Source: Lathyrus oleraceus
Lineage: Eukaryota; Streptophyta; Magnoliopsida; Fabales; Fabaceae
Direction: 5' to 3'
DNA: 64,000 nt
Assembly: GCF_024323335.1 (NCBI RefSeq)
Contig: NC_066583.1
Coordinates: 358,180,377-358,244,376 of the forward strand
Shown here: positions 57,303 through 64,000 of the stretch, piece by piece
Layout of the letters: every line of letters starts with the position of its first letter
Position numbering within the stretch: position 1 is the stretch's first letter
Position numbers and translations under genes: made by a program
Notes under the pieces: generated by a model
Database searches by the model: none
What the model was told of the DNA's origin: nothing
Seen by the model: only the letters and a program-made list of their open reading frames with translations

Positions 57303-59584
57303 TGTAATACCCCGTATTTTCTTAAATACTCAAATTCCTATTAATTGAGATTAACTGAGTTCCTATGGGATCTAAAAGTTATCAGTTGGGATAAATAGAG
57401 TAAATAGTGAATTCAGATTTCCTTAATTAATATTATTTAGGGTTGACCTTTTATTAATTGGGACATTGTGGTAACATTACTAATGGGTCAATTGCTCTAG
57501 TAGAACAAATATTAAAAATGTAGTATCACTTGGGATATTTGTTATTACTAATAATCTTTTCTAACCACATATTCCTAGTGGCAAATGGTGGCCACATGTT
57601 TATATCCTATACCCACCAACCTTGTACCACTCCATTTTTCTCTATGTATCAGAAAAGTTAGTGGAGAGAAGAGGAAGCAATCTAGTGGAGAGAAGAAGGA
57701 GGAGAAAAAACTTGGAATCCATCATCATCACCATCTCATCTCACCATCTTCTTCGACCTCCTCTTCCATTCCTAAGGTGGGTTCTAGGTAGAACTTTAGA
57801 TTTAGAAATTAGGGTTTGATAAACCATGCAATTGATAGTAAGATAGATGATATTATGATGAGTCTCTCCATGAATCATGTGAAACTCCATTGACGATGCT
57901 TCTATATGTGTTCTTGTATTTGTTGGATTCTTGGGATATCATGATGTGGTTGTTGCTTTGATGTGTTTTCATGATTATTATAAGAGATTGGTTGCTAGAA
58001 ATAGAACCATATTATACAGGTTAAAAACAATGTTGTTGTGCAGAAGAAATTTTTGATTTGTGCAGGGACCAATCGATTGGTTCTTGAGTTTTTTCCAGAC
58101 CAATCGATTGAATGGAGTTTCTGAGTTATGGAGGAGTGAAAAATATTTGGGACCAATCGTTTGGTCCTTAGTGACAATCGATTGTATTGTCTTTCTGTTT
58201 TGAAGAAAATGAAATTTTTCTGCAGAGCCAATCGATTGACATTGGACTCCAATCGATTGCATGAACTTACTAACTTTGAAAATTGGAAATTCGTTCAACT
58301 GTCAATCGATTGACACTCAGCATTAATCGATTGATCCTTTGCATTCTGTGAAAAACATAAATGTGAGATAGACCAATCGATTGGGCCTCTCTAACCAATC
58401 GATCGGTGCATGCCTAAACCTTCAAATTTCATTTCTTTGATGTTCCTAAATGTATTGCATCAACTATTAATCACTTGTCATCTTATACTTGTATTGAATC
58501 AATGTTAAATGTGAAAATTACATGTTGAATCAAGTGAATTAACCTAGGGATTATTTTTAGGCTATAAGTTAGACATATAACTTAGATAACAGTAGAAAGC
58601 AACATTTATTCGTAGGATACCTATGTGAAAGTCGTAAATGAATGGTTGTTATAGTTGAGAGTGAGACACTTTGTATGGAACATGCATTGTTATTACTTGT
58701 ATATAGGTGAATGAAGTCATCAGTGATTGATGAATCTAGTTATGTTTTATGGAATTACTCACGTATTCAGAATGTTTTACCCTTGACGGTGTACATCCTT
58801 ATTTGATATGCTTATATGAGTAAGCAATAGAATGTGACACCAATGATTCGTGCCTCAATTGGGTTTGAGCCCCAACCATGGCGGACATGGGGGATGGGTG
58901 GACACTAAAGTAGGTTAGAGGCTCATACGGTAAAAGATACCCTAAGTGGGTTAGAGGCCCATACGGGTGACGGTCGCTTGGATTGAGCTTGAGACTCATA
59001 GAGGACCCAATATCCACCGCGAAAGTCAAATCATATGAGCATGCATGAACTAGGCTTGCCCTATACGTAGGTCCGCTCAGGGATTGATGTTTTGTGAATC
59101 TGAATAGTGACTTATTTGAGTTGTGAGAACTCAGGAGCATGTTGCCATTTATTGCGAGACTTTTTCCCATCGCTTAAGTTTTCCTTCCCTTGTTGATTTA
59201 AGTTGGATATTGATTAGAAAATCCTGTAGAGTCGAGTGGACCCATAAGATAGGGAACCTACTGAGATTATTATCTCACCCCATGTTGTTAATTTTTTCAC
59301 GTAGTTCTGATCAGGCGAAGGGTAAGGACAAGATATAGTGATGTCCTTGCTTACCTGATGTTTTAGATGGCTTCTCCGCTGTGTAGATTTTTTTTAGATC
59401 ATTCTACAATGATCTAGTTCCTAGTTTTATGTTGGACACATTTGTGTATACTTAGTGTCATGTAGTGTTTTCTTTTGGGCATGTAATATGTACATTGTTG
59501 CCCCTAGGCGCTTATGTATTTCAGTACCAGTATTACATTATGTATAATATGTATTATAGACATATCTTATATGTGGGTGTTACA
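57303..59584 (+). repeat. 5' LTR of Tekay-type element
   Basis: Starts TGTAATACCCCGTATTTTC and ends GGGTGTTACA, 2282 bp, TG...CA. A TATATCC at 57600 is followed by a GA-rich leader-like stretch (57660-57720) that looks like the start of the transcript, although the true start site is unknown. It contains the CAATCGATTG array (58070-58405). Frames such as 57585-57791 (HHHHH run) and 57978-58298 are repeat artefacts. Confidence 0.85.
58070..58405. repeat. Array of CAATCGATTG palindromes in Tekay LTR
   Basis: Ten sites with starts at 58070, 58101, 58154, 58175, 58229, 58250, 58303, 58324, 58374 and 58396. Most are exact CAATCGATTG; 58154 has CAATCGTTTG, 58324 TAATCGATTG and 58396 CAATCGATCG. 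Spacings 31, 53, 21, 54, 21, 53, 21, 50 and 22 alternate short and long, so the whole behaves as a degenerate tandem of about 74 bp with two palindromes per unit. Spacers are strongly diverged while the palindromes are kept. Confidence 0.85.
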
Positions 59585-59586
59585 AT

Positions 59587-59597
59587 TGGTATCAGAG
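59587..59597 (+). other. Primer binding site (Met-tRNA)
   Basis: TGGTATCAGAG two bases after the LTR end is the usual PBS complementary to initiator tRNA-Met and fixes the 5' LTR boundary. Confidence 0.88.
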
Positions 59598-59724
59598 AAG
59601 GTCGTATCCTCGACCTAGCCATGAGATATTATAAGTATTCCTTTCTGCCTCATATGTGGGTTGCCATCATTGTCCTTGATGTTATATTCATAGTATTGAG
59701 CCTAATCAACTTAATTCTATTTAT

Positions 59725-62700
59725 ATGACATCCAGGATCGTGGCTGACAGGCACAGAGGTTGTGGTAGACCCAAAACTCAGAATTTAGATTCAGAACCAC
59801 CAAGTGGTAGTGAAGGTTTTCAATGGCCTCAGTTTGTGCAATAGATGCAACAACAACAGAACCAATTCATGCATCAGATGATACAACAGTTGAATGGTGG
59901 TCTTCATCCTCAAGGGGTTCTACAAGAAGTTGCAGGTGGTAGTTTCCGAGATTTCTTTCGCATGAATCCTCCTGAGTTCCATGGTGGATTAAATTCTATG
60001 AAGGCTCGTGAGTGGGTAACCAACATGGAGAGGATTTCTCAGATAGTGCATTGTAGTGAAGAGAATAAAGTTGTGTTTGCTTCTCACATGATGAGGGGTA
60101 ATGCTATGAGGTGGTGGGAAAGTGCTTCGACTCTTATGACCAATCAAGGAGTATCTAGGGATTGAGAGCATTTTAAGACTACTTTTCTAGATAAGTATTT
60201 TCCTAGCTCTTTAAGGACTCGGAAAGAATTTGAGTTTCAATAGCTTAGACAGGGTATTATGTCAGTAGCTATGTATGCTGAAAATTTTGAAGATATGGCT
60301 GCTTATTCTAGACAGGTCGTGTACGCACCAGATGAGAAGTGGAAGATCGATCAGTTCCTTTTTGGTTTAAGAGGTGAAATTTCTCATAGTGTTTCTCAGA
60401 GAGAATTCACTACTTATGATGAATTGCTAAGGTAATATTATGTGGATGAGAATAGTTTGAAGAAAGTTCAAGAAGAAAGGGATCAATATAGGATTGGACA
60501 AAAGGGTTAGGGAAGGACAGGTAACGAGTTTAGGCCTAGACCTCAATCTTTCAAAGGAAAACAAGTGCAACATGCAAGACCTAACCATCCTCCGCAATGT
60601 CAAGTATGTAAGAAGTCTCATTTTGGAAGATGTGTTGGAAGTGTAATTAGGTGCTTTACTTGTCAGAGGGAGGGACACATGGCTAGGGATTGTCCTCATA
60701 ATAAGAATCAGATGCAAGGAAGAAACACTGGTCGAGTTTATACTTTGGATGCAAGGAAGGCTAAGAGCAACAATGCTTTGATTGTTGGTACGTGTCTCGT
60801 TAATGATCATCCCTGTTTTGTATTGTTTGATTGTGGGGCAACACACTCTTTTGTATCAATTCAGTGTATGAAGCATTCTGGCTTGTAAGCAATTCCTTTG
60901 TCTCCTCATATGGTGGTTACTACCGCCATGGATGATGTGGTTGAGACACCATTAATTTGTGAAAATTGTTCGCTTTTGGTGAATGGTAGAGTTTTCCAGA
61001 TTGATCTTATTTGTTTACCACTTAAGAAGGTTGTTGTGGTCTTGGGGATGGATTGGCTTTCCGCTAATTCGATGTTTATTGGATGTGAAGAGAAGTTAAT
61101 CATCATTCCATCTAGTGAAGCTACTCCAAAGGATGTATTAACTATTATCTTATAAGGTACGGCTGGCATGGTTAATTTCTTATTTGAGGAGGAAAAGTCG
61201 GTTCTCTTTGTTCTCACCAAGGAACCTATCGACAATTTGAAAGTTACACAAATTCCCATCGTTTCTGAATTTCCAGAAGTTTTCCCGGAGGATGTCACCT
61301 CTCTTCCTCCTGAAAGGGAAGTGGAATTCTCTATTGATCTGATACCTGAGACTGCTCCAATCTTCGTTTCTCTGTATCGTATGGCACCACTCGAGTTTAG
61401 AGAGTTAAAGGATCAATTAGAAGAGTTATTAACCAAGCATTTCATCTGACCTAGTGTCTCACCATGGGGAGCTCCAGTGTTACTAGTGAAGAAGAAGGAT
61501 GGTAGTATGCGATTGCGTATTGATTATCGCCAGTTGAATAAAGTCACCATTAAGAACAAGTACCCCCTGCCAAGGATAGAAGATTTGATAGATCATTTGA
61601 AAGGAGCATGTGTGTTCTCGAAGATTGATTTACGATCGGGCTATCATCAAATCAGAGTTAAGAATTCGGATGAACCAAAGACTGCATTCAGAACCCGATA
61701 TGGCCATTATGAGTTTCTTGTAATGCCTTTTGGTGTGACAAATGCCCCTGTTGTTTTCATGGACTATATGAATAAGATATTTCAACCTTACTTGGACCGG
61801 TTCATGGTGATCTTTATTGATGACATCCTTATTTATTCTCGTACTCCACAAGAGCACGGAGAACATCTAAGGACCGTTCTGTCAGTACTGCAAGAGAAGC
61901 AACTTTTTGCCAAGTTAAGTAAGTGTGAATTTTGGATGAACAAAGTGAAGTTTCTTGGTCATGTCATATCACAAGGATAAGTATCAGTAGATCCATCTAA
62001 ATTTGAAGTGGTTATTAATTAGGAAAGATCGAAGAATGCTTCCGAAGTTAGAAGTTTCTTAGGTTTGGCAGGTTACTATCAAATATTTATTAAAAGGTTT
62101 TCTCAGTTAGCTTTACCAATGACTAGACTTACCCGAAAGGAAATTTATTTTAAATGGGATTCGAAGTGTGGGCAGAGTTTCATGAGTTTGAAGGAAAAGC
62201 TAACAACTGTTTCTGTTTTAATCATCCCTGGTCCTAGTAAGTCTTATGCAGTATTTTGTGATGCCTCTAAGAAAGGATTATGAGGGGTGTTAATGCAGAG
62301 TGGTCAAGTTGTAGCATATGCCTCTCATAAGTTGAAGACTCATGAAGAGAACTATCTAACTCATGATCTTGAATTAGCTGTTGTTATTTTTACATTGATG
62401 GTGTGGCAACATTACTTATATGAAGTACGTTTTGAGATGTCCAGTGACCATAAGAGTTTGAAATACTTATTTGACCAGAAAGAGTTGAACATGAGACAGA
62501 GGAGATGGATGGCGTATTTGAAAGATTTTGATTTTGAACTTAAGTATCACCCAGGGCAAGCGAATAAGGTTGTAGATGCCTTAAGTCGGAAAGAGATGCA
62601 TAAAGCTAAGTTAATGATGTCAGAATATGCATTGTTGGAAAAACTCTGAGATCTTAACCTTCAGTTTAATTGGACGCAGAATGGTGTGATAATGGGAAAT

Positions 62701-64000
62701 TTGAATGTTACTTATAACCTAATGGAAGAAATCCAGCAAGGACAAATGATAGATGAGAAGTTGCAAGAGATGTCGACTCAACCAAGTTTCACTCAATCAC
62801 CAGATGGATTTGTTATTTTTAATCAAAGGATTTGTGTCCCAAATGATGCCAAACTGAAAAGAAAAGTCTTAGAGGAAGCCCACAAGGGGGCGTTTACCAT
62901 ACATCCAGGTTCATCGAAGATGTATCAAGACTTAAAGAAGGACTACTGGTGCCCTGAAATGAAAAAGGATATTGCAGAGTATGTGTCAGAGTGCATAGTG
63001 TGCCAGCAAGTAAATATTGAACATCAGAAACCGGGTGGTTTATTGCGACCTTTAGAGATTCCAGTTTGGAAATGGGATAGTATTTCAATGGATTTTGCAG
63101 TAGGGTTACCTCGGACCCAAGGTGGTTATGATTCAATATGGGTGGTTTTGGATTGGTTAACTAAGTCCACACACTTCTTGTCCGTGAAAACTACTTACAA
63201 GGCAAGTCATCTTACACGGTTGTTCATTTTAGAAATCGTAAGACTGCATGGTGCCCTAACTAGTATTATGTCTGACAGAGACCTAAAGTTTACTTCAAGA
63301 TTTTGGAGGGCATTTCAACAAGTTATGGGATTGAAGTTGTGTTTGGGTACGTCTAATCATCCTCAAACAGATGGTCAAACTGAGAGGACGATACAAACAC
63401 TGGAGGATATGTTAAGAGCTTGTGTACTTGAAAATGGAGGAAATTGGAAGGAGCTCTTACCATTGATTGAATTTGCATACAACAATAGTTATCATGCAAG
63501 TATCGGGATGGCTCCTTATGAAGCCTTGTACGGATGGAAATGTAGAACACCTTTGTGTTGCACAGAAGTTGGTGAAGAAAGAATCTTAGGACCGGAGATT
63601 ATTGAAGAGACTACGAAAAAGATAAGGATGCTTCGTGATAAGATAAAGAAAGCACAAGATCGCCAAAATATCTATGCAGATCACAGAAGAAGACCATTAG
63701 AATTTAATGAAGGTGATCATGTATTTCTAAAGGTGACTCCGAGACTGAGACTGAAGGGACTGTTTAAGTCACGGAAGTTAAGTCCGAGATACATAGGACC
63801 ATACCAGATTATAGAAAGGATTGGTGAAGTAGCTTACAAATTATCCTTACCAACTTTTCTATCAGAAATGCATGATGTTTTTCACGTATCTCAACTTTGA
63901 AAGTTCATTCCAGATTCTCTACAGCCTATGCTTCCATATTCAATAGTAGTAGAAGCAGACCTAACTTTCAAACCACTACCAAGTCGTATTGTAGGGTGGG
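59725..64000 (+). pseudogene. Tekay gag-pol polyprotein with 13 premature stops
   Basis: One frame from ATG 59725. Gag: FRMNPPEFHGGLNSMKAREW, MMRGNAMRWWESA, and the CCHC knuckle CFTCQREGHMARDC (about 60652). Protease: LFDCGATHSFVS (active site reads DCGA). [47 protein letters not shown]. RNase H: YAVFCDASKKGL and [17 protein letters not shown]. Integrase: HHCC finger (H...HPGSSKMY...CIVCQQV), DDE residues in SMDFAVGLP, MSDRDLKFTS and TERTIQTLEDML, and the GPY motif RYIGPYQIIERIG. Stops at 59842, 60163, 60241, 60433, 60508, 60886, 61153, 61447, 61978, 62020, 62281, 62647 and 63898 are all in phase. Most fit single C-to-T or G-to-A changes. Dead as a gene, but its reading register is intact. 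Confidence 0.9.

Larger units (their letters stand above)
57303..64000 (+). mobile_element. Tekay-type chromovirus LTR retrotransposon, 3' end outside window
   Basis: A 5' LTR (57303-59584), a Met-tRNA PBS (59587-59597), then gag, protease, RT, RNase H and integrase in one plus-strand frame from 59725 to the window end. RT, DDE integrase and GPY/F motifs of the Tekay/Del branch are visible; the chromodomain and 3' LTR would follow to the right. The left flank CATAC (57298-57302) should be the target duplication. The coding frame has 13 premature stops but I see no frameshift. Confidence 0.88.

Noticed and set aside
57585..57819. Frames with HHHHH and basic runs, as a small protein
   Set aside because: Low-complexity GA/CAT-rich leader of the LTR; two overlapping frames read equally well.
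57978..58298. 106-residue frame with repeated QSIG
   Set aside because: Repetition is the CAATCGATTG array read in frame; the alternating spacing 21/53 is not kept in one frame.
58070..58405. Periodic repeats resembling a CRISPR-like array
   Set aside because: Repeats are 10-bp palindromes with uneven 11- and 43-bp spacers, inside a plant LTR; no CRISPR is expected.

Overview
This is a plant nuclear window, almost certainly from a large-genome legume and most likely tribe Fabeae (Pisum/Vicia/Lathyrus/Lens type). The reasons are two very long Ogre-type Ty3/gypsy elements with 4.7-5.5 kb LTRs, an Athila relic, Tekay-type chromovirus LTRs, a CACTA element, a Mutator-like element (MULE) with a plant mobile domain gene, and intron-split eukaryotic host genes. 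The genus is inference.

Layout. 1-17086: minus-strand Ogre; its 3' LTR lies beyond the left edge. It shows, in its own order, LTR (17086-11590), PBS, leader, an open ORF1 (482 aa), gag, protease, a 267-nt intron, RT, RNase H, archaeal-type RNase H plus integrase, and a repeat-rich 3' UTR. The polyprotein is broken by five stops and two frameshifts. 17087-23655: 3' UTR, polypurine tract and 3' LTR of a second Ogre on the plus strand, into which the first Ogre inserted. 23656 to about 35300: a decayed minus-strand Athila-like element (gag, protease, RT, RNase H, integrase end, PBS, LTR). Its RT is split by a solo LTR (26590-30750) with a near-perfect 5-bp target duplication, and that LTR is itself split by a 1.8-kb non-autonomous CACTA element (28187-30010). 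36243-42531: a MULE with about 100-bp inverted repeats and a 9-bp target duplication, carrying a plant mobile domain pseudogene and a divergently oriented transposase pseudogene.

42532-57302 is the host gene island: a MITE, an unidentified gene relic (45500-45820), a nine-exon gene for RNA polymerase I/III subunit RPAC1 (49474-46136), a four-exon BTB/POZ gene (54753-52966), small repeats, and near the right side a truncated promoter-like sequence with a GGTCGACC array. 57303-64000: plus-strand Tekay-type chromovirus (5' LTR, Met-tRNA PBS, gag-pol in one frame with 13 premature stops); its 3' end is outside the window.

Host genes work independently: RPAC1 is a shared Pol I/Pol III assembly subunit with a telo-box upstream, and the BTB protein is a probable CUL3 substrate adaptor. 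The rest is a record of nested insertions.

The most unusual signal is a set of short palindromes with a TCGA core arrayed in three different LTR or promoter-like regions (TGATTCGAATCA at 27459-27564, GGTCGACC at 56875-57112, CAATCGATTG at 58070-58405). In the last two, site spacing is close to multiples of 10.5 bp, and many variant sites in the first two are what CpG deamination would give.
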